A stretch of 64,000 nucleotides of DNA from Gilvimarinus polysaccharolyticus (GTDB lineage Bacteria > Pseudomonadota > Gammaproteobacteria > Pseudomonadales > Cellvibrionaceae): assembly GCF_001187555.1 (NCBI RefSeq), contig NZ_LFIJ01000002.1, forward strand, positions 1,302,545 through 1,366,544, read 5' to 3'. The translations under genes and the position numbers were made by a program. Every line of letters starts with the position of its first letter. Positions within the stretch are counted from its first letter, which is position 1. Shown here one piece after another: positions 10,193 through 20,999 of this stretch. The notes beneath the pieces are model-generated. The model did no database searches. It was not told the origin of the DNA and worked only from the letters and a program-made list of their open reading frames with translations.

Positions 10193-10741
10193 TTATTTGT
10201 CGACAGTTCCTGCAGGAATAACCATTTTAATACGCTCGTTTGAGCTTGCGTCACTCTGGGCGTTGATCAGTTCGCGGGTTAAGTCGTAGTGAATACTGTG
10301 TCCCTGCATCATGGCGCCGTCTTGTTCAATTTTGGCATTTTCGCTAAGGGTTACGGTACGCTCGGCATGGCTGTATATAATGGCATCCGCCTCGGCCAGC
10401 ACTTTGCCTTTACTGGCTTGGGGTTGTTGCTGAAAATGCGCCGGCGAGCCGGAGGCCTCAATTTTCACCACCGCGTTGTCGCCATCAAAGTGAACGACAA
10501 TACGCTCGGCATCAATAACCAGTGAGCCCTGTTGCAGGCGGGCATTACCGGTGTAAGTTACCAGGCCATTTTTTTGATCAAACAGCTGGTTGTCGGCCTG
10601 TAGTTGAAAGTCTTGGTCGTGATCATCGGGTAGTGCTTGGGCGCTTGTGCTCAGCAGCATTATGGTCGCACTTAACAGCAAAGCTGAGAGTTGAGTGCCG
10701 CGGCTCTTGCTAAAGAGTCTGATTAGGTGATTAGGGCGCAT
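10193..10741 (-). CDS. lptA: Lipopolysaccharide transport periplasmic protein LptA
   Basis: Periplasmic beta-jellyroll bridge protein carrying LPS from LptC to LptD (182 aa). An N-terminal signal peptide (about residues 1-36, ending STSAQA) precedes the OstA-like domain. The typical early segment [24 protein letters not shown] is present in part, with alternating strands after it. It overlaps the end of lptC by 11 bp and is followed at once by lptB, so the three are translationally coupled. Confidence 0.93.
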   Translation of the reverse strand: MRPNHLIRLFSKSRGTQLSALLLSATIMLLSTSAQALPDDHDQDFQLQADNQLFDQKNGLVTYTGNARLQQGSLVIDAERIVVHFDGDNAVVKIEASGSPAHFQQQPQASKGKVLAEADAIIYSHAERTVTLSENAKIEQDGAMMQGHSIHYDLTRELINAQSDASSNERIKMVIPAGTVDK

Positions 10742-11303
10742 AGGTGGCTTTTACCTCGGATAATAATTCGATACGTCCGTTGTCTAGTTCGGCGTTAAGG
10801 CCTACCGCACGAGTGGTGCCGCGTTCGCTGCGCATGGTAACAGGTTTGTCGGTGTGCGCGAATTGCTGTTCGGTGTCGATTGTTAGCTTGGCGGTAGTGA
10901 GAGTGATCAAGCCGTATCGGTCTTGTTCATTGCGCGCCAAAACATCATCTTGCAGTGTGATTGTGCCCGCGTAACTTGTGCCTTGTTTGGCGGATAGTTG
11001 CCATGGTGCGGCATTGGCTTGACGGTAGATGGTGACTTCTGGCTGCTCGACTTTGTTGTTGCTGACAGTACCGTCGCTAAAGGATTGGGCTGAGCGGGCA
11101 ATCATTTTGTGCTTGAGTTTGCCGGCGTTGTCGTAGGTGCGATCGACTATACCTTTCATATACGATTGCGGAAATTGCTTATGTATTTTAGTGTCGGCGT
11201 TGATTAGCGCCATATCGCGAGGCGAGTACTGTAGCGCCGCGTAAATGAGCGCACAGCACAATGATATAAGCAGTATCCAAGACTTAGGTTGCCGGGCTCG
11301 CAC
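10731..11303 (-). CDS. lptC: LPS export protein LptC
   Basis: Membrane-anchored bridge component of the LPS export machine (190 aa). One N-terminal transmembrane helix (SWILLISLCCALIYAALQYS, residues about 9-28) is followed by a periplasmic LptC/OstA-type beta domain. The start is chosen at a GTG preceded by AGAGGATTAAATCC. An alternative TTG 21 bp upstream overlaps kdsC and has no visible ribosome-binding site. The gene overlaps lptA and sits next to kdsC, the usual order. Confidence 0.88.
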   Translation of the reverse strand: MRARQPKSWILLISLCCALIYAALQYSPRDMALINADTKIHKQFPQSYMKGIVDRTYDNAGKLKHKMIARSAQSFSDGTVSNNKVEQPEVTIYRQANAAPWQLSAKQGTSYAGTITLQDDVLARNEQDRYGLITLTTAKLTIDTEQQFAHTDKPVTMRSERGTTRAVGLNAELDNGRIELLSEVKATYAP

Positions 11304-11307
11304 GGAT

Positions 11308-11844
11308 TTAATCCTCTGTTGCAATAAAGGGGGCTAACATGGCGGCATACGTGCCTTGGGCCTGCATTATTAGGTCGCAGGCATCACGCACGGCGCCGTT
11401 GCCGCCTCGGTTGTGGCTAATCCAGTGAGCGCGTTCGGTAACGGCGCTGTGGCCGTTGGGTACCGACAACGCTAAGCCTACGCGGGCCATAATGGATAAG
11501 TCGGGCCAGTCATCCCCCATGTGGGCAATTTCATTGAGCGCGATATCCATGCCCTCGATCATCTCTTGCAGTGCTTGCCATTTGTCTTCGCGGCCTTGAA
11601 TTATTAGCTCGATACCCAGGTCACGTGCGCGGCGCGCAACCAATGCGCTGCTGCGGCCGGTGATAATGCCCACCTTAACGCCGGATTTTTGCAGTAATTT
11701 AATACCTTGTCCATCGAGTGTATTAAACGCTTTTAGTTCATTGCCGGCGTTATCAAAATACAGCTTGCAGTCGGTCAGTACGCCGTCTACGTCTAACAGT
11801 AATAGTTTAATACGGCGTGCGCGGGTTAGTGTTTCTTCTGTCAT
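11308..11844 (-). CDS. kdsC: 3-deoxy-D-manno-octulosonate 8-phosphate phosphatase
   Basis: HAD-family phosphatase (178 aa) that removes the phosphate from Kdo-8-P in the synthesis of the LPS inner-core sugar. The nucleophile motif is LLLDVDGVLTDC (D18 and D20). Later conserved pieces are ITGRSSALVARRARDLGI, the lysine in REDKWQAL and GDDWPDL. Length suits the tetrameric C0-cap KdsC group. It is 40 bp after kdsD and followed by lptC. Confidence 0.95.
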   Translation of the reverse strand: MTEETLTRARRIKLLLLDVDGVLTDCKLYFDNAGNELKAFNTLDGQGIKLLQKSGVKVGIITGRSSALVARRARDLGIELIIQGREDKWQALQEMIEGMDIALNEIAHMGDDWPDLSIMARVGLALSVPNGHSAVTERAHWISHNRGGNGAVRDACDLIMQAQGTYAAMLAPFIATED

Positions 11845-11884
11845 AGTGAGTAACTGTATTTGAGAGTTTGTTTAATAGGGGCCG

Positions 11885-12856
11885 TTAAATAACGCCAGCA
11901 CGCAAGAGGTCGTGCATATGGATAACGCCGATGGCAATGCGATTGGTATCTGTGATAACCAGAGTGGTGATTTTGCGACTTTCCATTTGGTTGAGTGCCT
12001 CGGCGGCAAGTGTGTCGGGACTGATGGTGGTGGGGGTGTGGTTCATAATGTCGTGCATTTGTGCCGAGTGAATGTCTACACCACGATCAATGCTACGGCG
12101 TAAGTCGCCATCGGTGAAAATGCCGGCCAGAGTACCGTCTGTCTCACATACTGTGGTCATGCCAAAGCCTTTGGTGCTCATTTCTAATAATGCTCGCGCC
12201 AAGGTGTCGTACTTTTTAACTACCGGCAGTTTGTCATCGCCGTGCATTATATCGCTCACGCGCAGTAACAGCTTGCGCCCCAGTGAGCCTCCTGGGTGAG
12301 AAAAAGCAAAGTCTTCGGCGGTAAAGCCGCGCGCTTCTAATAGGGCGATGGCAAGTGCGTCGCCCAGCACCGTAGTGACGGTGGCACTGGATGTTGGCGC
12401 TAGCGCTAGCGGGCAGGCCTCGCGTTCGACGGCAATACTGAGGTGGGCATCGGCGGCTTGTGCCAATACCGATTTAGGCTCGCCGGTCATACTGATCATG
12501 GGTACGCCTAAGCGCTTAATTAGCGGTAAAAGCGTCAGTAGTTCAGGCGAGTTGCCTGAGTAAGATATGGCAATCAGTAGATCGTCGCGCGTTAGCATGC
12601 CCAGGTCGCCGTGACTGGCCTCGCCTGGATGCATAAAAAATGCGGGGGTGCCGGTGCTGACCAGTGTCGCCGCTATTTTTTTGCCCATATGGCCAGATTT
12701 GCCCATGCCCGAGACGATAACGCGGCCGCTGCATTGTAAAATTTGGCGACAAGCCACGTTAAATTGCTCGTCAATATGGTTGCGCAGCTCGGCGACAGCC
12801 TGTGTTTCCAGCTCGATAGTGCGCAGTGCTGACTGACTGAAGTCAAATTCCGTCAT
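11885..12856 (-). CDS. kdsD: Arabinose-5-phosphate isomerase
   Basis: Interconverts ribulose-5-P and arabinose-5-P, the first dedicated step to Kdo (323 aa). An N-terminal SIS sugar-isomerase domain (about 40-175, with VSGMGKSGHMGKKIAATLVS and the ISYSGNS loop) is followed by two CBS domains (about 205-323, with IFTDGDLRR and the IGVIHMHDLLRAGVI end). It feeds kdsC in the same operon and thereby the LPS export genes behind it. A 107-bp gap separates it from the yrbG-like gene upstream. Confidence 0.95.
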   Translation of the reverse strand: MTEFDFSQSALRTIELETQAVAELRNHIDEQFNVACRQILQCSGRVIVSGMGKSGHMGKKIAATLVSTGTPAFFMHPGEASHGDLGMLTRDDLLIAISYSGNSPELLTLLPLIKRLGVPMISMTGEPKSVLAQAADAHLSIAVEREACPLALAPTSSATVTTVLGDALAIALLEARGFTAEDFAFSHPGGSLGRKLLLRVSDIMHGDDKLPVVKKYDTLARALLEMSTKGFGMTTVCETDGTLAGIFTDGDLRRSIDRGVDIHSAQMHDIMNHTPTTISPDTLAAEALNQMESRKITTLVITDTNRIAIGVIHMHDLLRAGVI

Positions 12857-12963
12857 AGTATTACGTGATTCCTAATGCCTTTAGGGGGTCAGTATAAAGC
12901 ATGTGACCTTCAATCATTATGGTGGCGGCTTAGATGGCAGCCAAAATTCAGATCACTAATACA

Positions 12964-13929
12964 TCAGCCCAGCAATAGAACATAGTAGCCGGCGTATAGC
13001 GCCAGTAGCAGTGCACCAATTGGCTTGCCTAGCGCCGCGCCGCGGGTTTTATTGCGACGGGCTAGTAAACTGACATACAGGGCGATGGCGAGAATCAGGG
13101 TTAAGGCGCCCATGGCCAAAAAGTCGCGGTTAAAAACGGCGTGCTCCATATCGAGTGGCGCGATGATGCCGGGTATTGCCATAACGGCCAAAATATTAAA
13201 CAAGTTAGAGCCGATGACATTGCCAATGGCGATATCATAATGGCCCTTAATCGCGCTGGTGACTGATGCGGCTAATTCCGGCAGGCTAGTACCTACCGCT
13301 ACAACGGTTAAACCAATAACCAGTGGGCTTACACCAAAGGCTAATGCCAATTCGCTGGCGCCGCGTACCAGTAAATCAGAGCTGATAATCAAAATAATAA
13401 GGCCCAACATAAACCAAGCGATGGCGGCGCCGCGACTCATGACGGGAATTTCATCTTCGACTTCTTCTGGATGATGGCGCTTGCTCCAGATAATTAAGCC
13501 CATGACGCACGGCAGCAGCGCTAATAGGATCCAGCCCTCTTGATGAGACAAATTGGCATCACTCAGAAACCATCCGGCTAAGGCGGTCACAAACAGTAAA
13601 ATGGGCAGCTCTATTTTCAGTAAATGATCTTGCACCGGCAGTACGGCGATAAAAGCGGTAACGCCAAGGACTAAGCCAATATTGGCCAAGTTGGAGCCGA
13701 GCGCATTGCCTACGGCTAGGTCTCCGGCGCCACGTAGAGCCGCGTTGAGTGACACCACGACTTCGGGTGCCGAGGTGCCAAAGGCGACAATGGTAAGCCC
13801 AATGATTAGTTTAGAAATGCCAAAAGTGTTTGCCATAGCGGCGCTGCCGGCAACAAATTTATCTGCGCTCCATATCAGGCCGATGAAGCCAATGAGCACT
13901 AGGAGTGCGGGAAACCAAAGCTGGGCCAT
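12964..13929 (-). CDS. yrbG: Calcium/sodium antiporter of the YrbG family
   Basis: Inner-membrane CaCA-family cation exchanger (321 aa), expected to swap Ca2+ for Na+ or H+. About ten hydrophobic segments fall in two halves. Each half holds the alpha-repeat ion-binding motif: AFGTSAPEVVVSL in the first and AVGTSLPELAASV in the second. The short loop with HHPEEVEDEIP separates the halves. In E. coli yrbG also heads the kdsD-kdsC-lpt block. Here it is divergent from mlaC across 257 bp. Confidence 0.92.
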   Translation of the reverse strand: MAQLWFPALLVLIGFIGLIWSADKFVAGSAAMANTFGISKLIIGLTIVAFGTSAPEVVVSLNAALRGAGDLAVGNALGSNLANIGLVLGVTAFIAVLPVQDHLLKIELPILLFVTALAGWFLSDANLSHQEGWILLALLPCVMGLIIWSKRHHPEEVEDEIPVMSRGAAIAWFMLGLIILIISSDLLVRGASELALAFGVSPLVIGLTVVAVGTSLPELAASVTSAIKGHYDIAIGNVIGSNLFNILAVMAIPGIIAPLDMEHAVFNRDFLAMGALTLILAIALYVSLLARRNKTRGAALGKPIGALLLALYAGYYVLLLG

Positions 13930-14186
13930 AAAGTGATCTCGGTATACTGCAAGGTAGTGTTTGGGTTGGCGGGCACCATTTTACTGTGAAGCGGTCTGTA
14001 GGCTGGTGCGGGGCTAAATGGTATAGTGTTACGTGCCCTACAGCAATTGCCTACGATTGGCTTGAGGTATATTTAGCGCAATGTAGTCTGGTCGGTTTGG
14101 TGGTACGTACTATATTTACGCTTGCTTTAGTTTAATCTCGAATTAAGCAAACGATTATTGTAATTTATTCGTTAAGGAGTGCGAGG

Positions 14187-14798
14187 ATGATCCGAGTGTT
14201 GTTAAAGCCGTTACAGGTTGCGGTTGTGTTTTGTATGTTTGTGGCTGTTATGGCTCGGGCCGATGGCGCTGATCCGCACCAGTTGGTGCAACAAGTGACC
14301 GATAAGTTGGTCAGTGCGGCGCAAGCGCACAATGACGGCGGTGATCAGGCGAGCTTTGATGGACAAGTGATGGCGGCGCTAGAGCCTGTAGTGGCTTTCG
14401 ATTATATTGCGCGGGTCGTGATGGGCGATTATTACGCCGAGGCTAGTGGCGAACAAAGGCGCGCCTTTGCTGAAAAGTTTCAGGCTGATTTAGTAAGTAC
14501 CTACGCCAAAGGCATTGCCACTTACGCCGATAGCAATATTAAGCTGATGGCTCCGGCGAAACCAATTGGTGATGCGCGACGCGCCACGGTTGAGCAGGAG
14601 GTGAGTCACGAGGGGTCAAGCCACAAGCTGTCTTATACCATGGGCAAAAATCGCGATGGTGAATGGAAGTTGCTCAATGTTGTGCTCAACGGAATAAATC
14701 TAGGGCGCTCATTTAGCAGCCAATTTAAACAGTTAGCCAATAAATACCAAGGTGATGTCGATCAGGTCATTAGCCATTGGGATGCTGCTGAAGACTAA
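14187..14798 (+). CDS. mlaC: Phospholipid-binding periplasmic protein MlaC (Ttg2D)
   Basis: Periplasmic carrier (203 aa) that moves phospholipids between the MlaA outer-membrane lipoprotein and the MlaFEDB transporter. The signal peptide ends near MARADG (about residue 27). The MlaC signature is FDYIARVVMGDYYAEASGEQ and the start of the next helix. ATG has AAGGAG at good spacing. The usual partner genes mlaF, mlaE, mlaD upstream and the STAS gene mlaB downstream are not present; ibaG follows instead. Any transporter must be encoded elsewhere. Confidence 0.92.
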   Translation: MIRVLLKPLQVAVVFCMFVAVMARADGADPHQLVQQVTDKLVSAAQAHNDGGDQASFDGQVMAALEPVVAFDYIARVVMGDYYAEASGEQRRAFAEKFQADLVSTYAKGIATYADSNIKLMAPAKPIGDARRATVEQEVSHEGSSHKLSYTMGKNRDGEWKLLNVVLNGINLGRSFSSQFKQLANKYQGDVDQVISHWDAAED

Positions 14799-14820
14799 AT
14801 TGATGCCTCATTAATAATCT

Positions 14821-14843
14821 CTGTGCGCCTGAAAGGTGCGCAG
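14821..14843 (+). repeat. Hairpin between mlaC and ibaG
   Basis: CTGTGCGCCT and AGGTGCGCAG pair over 10 bp with two G-U pairs around the loop GAA. No U-tract follows, so it is not a standard terminator; it may mark transcript processing between the two genes. Confidence 0.4.
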
Positions 14844-14935
14844 GGCGTTACAATCCGGTAATATTCCCGCCTTAAGATTTTCAATTAGTCGGCCCGCATA
14901 AAATGCAGTGGTCGGCCCGGCCCTATGGGAGAGCT

Positions 14936-15178
14936 ATGCAAGCTGCAGAGATTCAAACGCTCATTGAAAGCCACATTGCCGACAGTCAGGTACAAGTGAC
15001 CGTTGAGGGGAGCCATGTGCACCTAATTGTGGTGAGCCCGGCTTTTGCCGGACTTAGTCCTGTCAAAAAGCAGCAGATGGTATATGCCCTGTTGACTGAG
15101 CAAATCGCCAGCGGTGTCATTCACGCCGTTCATATGAAAACGCTGACTCCCGAAGAGTATTCTCTCCAGTCCAGCTAA
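14936..15178 (+). CDS. ibaG: BolA family protein IbaG
   Basis: Small BolA/YrbA-type protein (80 aa). Relatives bind [2Fe-2S] clusters with monothiol glutaredoxins. The BolA core is seen in VQVTVEGSHVHLIVVSPAF and LSPVKKQQMVYALLTEQI. The frame is open 11 codons further upstream, but the ATG at this position has GGGAGAG in front and gives the normal N-terminus. It lies 12 bp before murA, as in many gammaproteobacteria. Confidence 0.93.
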   Translation: MQAAEIQTLIESHIADSQVQVTVEGSHVHLIVVSPAFAGLSPVKKQQMVYALLTEQIASGVIHAVHMKTLTPEEYSLQSS

Positions 15179-15181
15179 TAG

Positions 15182-16453
<1,272 letters not shown>

Positions 16454-16461
16454 GTTGACTT

Positions 16462-17103
16462 ATGAGTGACATGATTACCATTGCCCTGACTAAGGGGCGC
16501 ATTTTAGAAGAGACGCTGCCGTTGTTGGCAGCGGCTAATATCGAGCCCGAAGAAGACATCAGCAAAAGCCGTAAATTGGTGTTTGCCACCAATCAAAGCG
16601 ATGTGCAACTGTTGGTGTTGCGCGGCGCCGATGTGCCTACCTACGTGCAGTTTGGCGCGGCGGATATGGGGATTTCGGGCAAAGATACGCTGATGGAGAA
16701 TGGCGCGGAAGGTTTATACGAGCCGTTAGATTTGCGTATTGCCAGTTGCCAGCTAATGACGGCGGCTATTAAAGGTTCTAGCCCCAAGGCGGGCCGTATT
16801 CGGGTGGCCACTAAGTACGTTAATATTGCCAAGCAGTATTACGCCGCCCAAGGCCGTCAGAGCGATATTATTAAGCTGTATGGCGCAATGGAATTGGCGC
16901 CTATTATGGGTCTGGCCGATGAAATTGTGGATATTGTAGATACTGGCAATACCCTCAGGGCCAATGGTTTAGAGGCGCGTGAATTTATTGCTGATATTAG
17001 CTCGCGCCTGATTGTGAATAAAGCCTCGATGAAAATGAAGCACGTGCGTATTCAGGCCATTATTGATGGCATTGCCCAAGCGGTCGATGCCGGCAAGAAT
17101 TAA
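16462..17103 (+). CDS. hisG: ATP phosphoribosyltransferase, short form
   Basis: First step of histidine synthesis, ATP plus PRPP (213 aa). This is the short HisG form that lacks the C-terminal regulatory ACT-like domain and needs the HisZ subunit, which is not in this window. Conserved segments are [17 protein letters not shown] at the start and the PRPP loop [17 protein letters not shown]. It is followed after 11 bp by hisD. The rest of the his pathway is not adjacent. Confidence 0.96.
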   Translation: MSDMITIALTKGRILEETLPLLAAANIEPEEDISKSRKLVFATNQSDVQLLVLRGADVPTYVQFGAADMGISGKDTLMENGAEGLYEPLDLRIASCQLMTAAIKGSSPKAGRIRVATKYVNIAKQYYAAQGRQSDIIKLYGAMELAPIMGLADEIVDIVDTGNTLRANGLEAREFIADISSRLIVNKASMKMKHVRIQAIIDGIAQAVDAGKN

Positions 17104-17114
17104 CAGAGATCACT

Positions 17115-18422
17115 ATGACGAGCAATACTTTGATAGCCCGCCTTGATGCATCAGATAAAGGCTTTGCGTCGCAGCTAGATAAACTGCTGGCTTGGGATTC
17201 CGTGTCCGATAGCGAGGTTGGCGATATTGTTGCCGAGATTATTGCGGCGGTAAAAGCTCGTGGTGATGCGGCGGTTATCGAGTACACCAACCGGTTTGAT
17301 CGGCGCAGTGTGAGCTCTATGGCCGAGTTGGTTGTCCCCGCCGAGCGAATCGCTGCGGCATTGGCGAGTATATCGCCACTCCAGCGTGAGGCGTTAGAGG
17401 CTGCTGCCGCGCGAGTGCGGGCGTATCACGAGCATCAACAGCAGGCTTCTTGGCGTTACACTGAGGCGGATGGCACTGTATTGGGGCAGCAAATTACCGC
17501 AATGCAACGTGTCGGGCTTTATGTTCCGGGCGGCAAAGCATCTTACCCGTCCTCTGTCCTTATGAACGCAATACCGGCCAAAGTGGCGGGCGTCGATGAG
17601 TTGACGATGGTCGTGCCCGCCCCCGACGGCGTGCTTAATGATATGGTGTTGGCTGCAGCGGCGATTGCGGGTGTTGATCGTGTCATTACGGTGGGCGGCG
17701 CGCAGGCTGTTGCGGCGCTTGCTTACGGCACCGAGACCATCACGCGGGTTGATAAAATAGTTGGGCCTGGCAATATTTTTGTCGCGACAGCCAAGCGTGC
17801 TGTGTTTGGTCAAGTGGCAATCGATATGATCGCTGGGCCGTCAGAAATTTTAGTGTTGTGCGATGGTCAGACCGATCCAGATTGGATTGCCATGGATCTA
17901 TTTAGTCAGGCCGAGCACGACGAACAAGCGCAGTCGATCTTGGTCTGCCCAGATGCGGATTATCTTGATAAGGTTGCAGTGGCAATGGAGCGTTTATTGC
18001 CAACTATGGGGCGCGAGGCGATTATCCGTCCATCGTTGGCTAATCGTGGGGCGTTAATTAAAGTCGCCGATATGGATGAGGCTATTGTTTTGTCTAACCG
18101 TATCGCGCCAGAGCATTTAGAGTTATCGGTTGCCGACCCCGAGGCGCTACTACCAAGCATTCGTCACGCGGGCGCAATCTTTATGGGGCGTCACACTCCC
18201 GAGGCGTTAGGTGATTACTGCGCGGGCCCCAATCATGTGCTGCCTACCTCTGGTACTGCACGGTTCTCGTCGCCCCTAGGGGTTTACGACTTTCAAAAAC
18301 GCAGCTCTATTATTTACTGCTCGCCCGAGGGAGCCTCAGTACTGGCCAAAACCGCCTCGACTTTAGCGCGCAGCGAAGATTTAGAGGCCCACGCTTTGTC
18401 AGCCGAGTATCGCGCGCGTTAA
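17115..18422 (+). CDS. hisD: Histidinol dehydrogenase
   Basis: NAD-dependent zinc enzyme (435 aa) oxidising histidinol to histidine in two steps. Recognisable segments are [37 protein letters not shown], the [12 protein letters not shown] catalytic region, IAPEHLEL, and [19 protein letters not shown]. It shares an operon with hisG and probably murA. It converges on the degS-like gene. Confidence 0.97.
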   Translation: MTSNTLIARLDASDKGFASQLDKLLAWDSVSDSEVGDIVAEIIAAVKARGDAAVIEYTNRFDRRSVSSMAELVVPAERIAAALASISPLQREALEAAAARVRAYHEHQQQASWRYTEADGTVLGQQITAMQRVGLYVPGGKASYPSSVLMNAIPAKVAGVDELTMVVPAPDGVLNDMVLAAAAIAGVDRVITVGGAQAVAALAYGTETITRVDKIVGPGNIFVATAKRAVFGQVAIDMIAGPSEILVLCDGQTDPDWIAMDLFSQAEHDEQAQSILVCPDADYLDKVAVAMERLLPTMGREAIIRPSLANRGALIKVADMDEAIVLSNRIAPEHLELSVADPEALLPSIRHAGAIFMGRHTPEALGDYCAGPNHVLPTSGTARFSSPLGVYDFQKRSSIIYCSPEGASVLAKTASTLARSEDLEAHALSAEYRAR

Positions 18423-18446
18423 GGGGTGTTTGGCGTCTAGGTAGAC

Positions 18447-18473
18447 CCTAGCAATCGTTCTCGGGTTGCTAGG
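18447..18473. repeat. Inverted repeat between hisD and degS-like gene
   Basis: CCTAGCAA and TTGCTAGG form 8-bp arms with an 11-base loop. The right arm includes the stop codon of the minus-strand gene. The position suits a weak bidirectional terminator, but there is no U-tract. Confidence 0.35.
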
Positions 18474-19626
18474 TGTGATTTACTTCGAGGTTGTCGGGGC
18501 GCTCACCAACGGTCACTTTTATTTCCAGCTCTTCTGGCAGTGAGCCGTTGGTGTGCGGGCGCAGTATCCGTACTGTAACTTCTGTGCCCGGCGCCAAGTC
18601 GGCCACCTCTCTTAGTCCCTGTCGTTCATTGCCAATCGGCTGATTATTAATATGCGTGATCACATCGTTGGGGCGCAAGCCTGCTATGTGTGCCGGATTA
18701 TTTAAAAAAATGTTGGTTATTCGTAACCCCGTGACGTTTTGCAGGCCTAATGCTTTGATGGCTGCTGGTGTTAGGCGTTCGGCGTCTAGCCCCAGCCAGC
18801 CACGTACGACGCGGCCATACTTAATAATATCTTTGAGCGATTTCATGGCGTCGTCGGCGGGCACAGCAAAGCCGATGCCTACCGTGTCAAAAATAATCGC
18901 GGCATTAATTCCAAGTAAGTGACCGTGAGTATCAATAAGCGCGCCACCGGAGTTGCCGGGGTTAATCGCGGCATCGGTTTGTATGTAGTTCTCGTAACTG
19001 CTGATGCCAAGGCCGTATCGGCTCAGTGCGCTGATAATACCTTGAGTGACGGTTTGGCCGACCCCAAAAGGATTGCCAATGGCAAGTACCACATCGCCTA
19101 CTCGGGCTTGCTCGGGTTTACCGATAGTGATGGGGGTGAGGTTGGCGAGCTCGATTTTTAATACAGCCAGATCACTGCCGGGATCGTTGCCAATAAAAGT
19201 GGCGCTGGCGCGACGTCCATCGTGCAGTAGCACTAAAATTTCATCGGCGCCTTCAATAACGTGATTATTGGTTAATAGGTAGCCTTCGGGGCTGACAATA
19301 ACGCCGGAGCCCAGCGCCGATTTAACTCGCTCTTGTTGGCCCGAGTTGCGAAATAGTTTTTCATATAAAGGATGGTTGGCAAGAGGGTGGTTGCGAGTCT
19401 CGATAACCTTGCGCGAATATATATTGACGACTGATGAGGCGGCCTGATCCACCGCGTGGGCGTAAGACAAGTTGGCAAAGGAGTGTTCGTCTTCGTGTCC
19501 GCTTGAGGTTTGATGTGAGCGAGTATCGGGGCGTAATTCTGGCACGGTTAGCAGCAGAATTAGAGCGACCAGCAAGCCGACTACTGCCGGCCAGGCAAAA
19601 AAACTTAGCAGGCGGCTTGCGGGCAT
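18469..19626 (-). CDS. degS: Periplasmic membrane-anchored serine protease, DegS/AlgW type
   Basis: S1C (HtrA) protease (385 aa) expected to cut an anti-sigma factor of the RseA/MucA type when misfolded outer-membrane porins bind its PDZ domain. One N-terminal membrane anchor (about residues 8-28), then the trypsin-like domain with triad H122 (NNHV), D152 (SDLAV) and S226 (GNSGGAL), then a single PDZ domain (about 270-370). One PDZ plus an uncleaved anchor separates DegS/AlgW from DegP. No rpoE or rseA gene is nearby. Confidence 0.92.
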   Translation of the reverse strand: MPASRLLSFFAWPAVVGLLVALILLLTVPELRPDTRSHQTSSGHEDEHSFANLSYAHAVDQAASSVVNIYSRKVIETRNHPLANHPLYEKLFRNSGQQERVKSALGSGVIVSPEGYLLTNNHVIEGADEILVLLHDGRRASATFIGNDPGSDLAVLKIELANLTPITIGKPEQARVGDVVLAIGNPFGVGQTVTQGIISALSRYGLGISSYENYIQTDAAINPGNSGGALIDTHGHLLGINAAIIFDTVGIGFAVPADDAMKSLKDIIKYGRVVRGWLGLDAERLTPAAIKALGLQNVTGLRITNIFLNNPAHIAGLRPNDVITHINNQPIGNERQGLREVADLAPGTEVTVRILRPHTNGSLPEELEIKVTVGERPDNLEVNHT

Positions 19627-19665
19627 AAATATTCCTTTGAGGTGTTTAGGTGTGCCACCTTCATG

Positions 19666-20154
19666 TTAACGCTCTGAGGCGGGCTCGGGTTCGGTGGTCT
19701 CATTGTTGGGGGTGCTATTGCCCTGTTCGTCCAAGCCGTACTCTTCGCTTAAGGTAGGCTTGTGGCCTTGGCGCTTGGGGGCCCAGTCGCGCGGTGCTTG
19801 AATGTGTGGCTCTTGCAATTCGTGTGTTGTGCCGCTGGGCAGTTGCTGTTCGGCATCGCCCAGTAGTTGTCTGCCAATTTCGGGGGTGCTTAATTTTAAC
19901 GCGCTACTGGCTAGGTGGGCATGCATATCGCGATAGCTTTCATTTAAGCTATTTACCAGCTCGGTGGTGCGAGCAAAATGATCGGTAACGTCGCGCTGAT
20001 AATTATTAAGTGCGTCCTCGGCATCAACTAGACGTTTCTCAATATCGGCATTGCGCGAGGCACCAGGGCGGCCGCGCGAGAAGATAACGCCAACAAGGCA
20101 GCCTATAAGAAGTGCAATAAAGGCACTTATGATGACGGTGGTGAGTGAAAACAC
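19666..20154 (-). CDS. zapG: YhcB/ZapG family protein (DUF1043)
   Basis: Inner-membrane protein (162 aa) with one N-terminal helix (residues about 3-25), a coiled-coil stretch (about 33-75) and a low-complexity acidic/Pro-rich tail. E. coli YhcB/ZapG links cell division, envelope growth and the elongasome. The start is GTG with AGGAGAG upstream. It lies 39 bp before the degS-like gene, the common zapG-degS arrangement. The function in this organism is inferred from the family. Confidence 0.85.
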   Translation of the reverse strand: MFSLTTVIISAFIALLIGCLVGVIFSRGRPGASRNADIEKRLVDAEDALNNYQRDVTDHFARTTELVNSLNESYRDMHAHLASSALKLSTPEIGRQLLGDAEQQLPSGTTHELQEPHIQAPRDWAPKRQGHKPTLSEEYGLDEQGNSTPNNETTEPEPASER

Positions 20155-20318
20155 AACAGCTCTCCTGAACTTGCCAAATAAATAAAAGAATCACGGGTTT
20201 AGTGTGAAAGCCCAGCTTACAGCCGGTATTATACGGCCTTTTAGTCTGCAGCGTGAGGCGCTCGGTGGAGTGGCTGCAAAAAAGTTGTGGGCTAGTCTTG
20301 AATTAGGTGATTTAAAGC

Positions 20319-20999
20319 ATGCGAAGAGACGTATTTGAGTGCGATCAGCCGCTTCGATTGAATGGCCCTGCCGGTGTGTTAGAGGTGGCCATTAGTGCTG
20401 CGAAGCCAGCCGGAGTGATGGCGGCTATGAGGGCGGTTGCAGTTGTTTGTCATCCGCACCCACTGCACGGTGGCAATATGGATAACAAGGTGGTGAGCAC
20501 CTTAATGCGCGCCTATCGTGATCTTGGTGTGGCCGTGGTGCGGTTTAACTTCCGAGGTGTTGGGGGCAGTGGTGGTGATTATGCCGAAGGTGTTGGTGAG
20601 GTGGATGACTTGCTCGCGGTGGTGGCCGAAGTGCATCGCCTGCGGCCAGCCGCGCCTTTGTTTTTGGCGGGCTTTTCGTTTGGTGCCGCAGTGATTGCCA
20701 ATGCCTGTGCAGGTGTTAAGCCAGTAAAGCATTTGATGTTAGTGGCGCCACCGGTGCCGCGTTATGCTTTGGGTGATATTAAAACAATGGCAATGCCTGT
20801 GAGTATTTTGCAGGGCGGGCTGGATGAGCAGGTTGTGGCGGCTGATGTGGCGCGCTGGGCCGATGCGCTTGAGGGTGTTGTTGGCTACCGAGAGTTTGCG
20901 ACTACGGGCCACTTTTTTCATGGCGCACTGGGGCCGTTAAAGCAGGCGGTAACTGACATTATAACGGGGTTAAAAGTAGTGGGTTTAAGTAATGGATAA
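20319..20999 (+). CDS. Alpha/beta hydrolase (COG2945-like)
   Basis: Cytoplasmic alpha/beta hydrolase (226 aa). The fold is shown by CHPHPLHGGNMDNKVV, RFNFRGVGGSGGDYAEG and the nucleophile elbow FLAGFSFGAAV, with a C-terminal FATTGHFFHGAL holding the histidine. The substrate is unknown; the family is often near zapE/yhcM and may act on small esters. Its last codons overlap the start of zapE by 8 bp, so the two are translationally coupled. Confidence 0.85.
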   Translation: MRRDVFECDQPLRLNGPAGVLEVAISAAKPAGVMAAMRAVAVVCHPHPLHGGNMDNKVVSTLMRAYRDLGVAVVRFNFRGVGGSGGDYAEGVGEVDDLLAVVAEVHRLRPAAPLFLAGFSFGAAVIANACAGVKPVKHLMLVAPPVPRYALGDIKTMAMPVSILQGGLDEQVVAADVARWADALEGVVGYREFATTGHFFHGALGPLKQAVTDIITGLKVVGLSNG

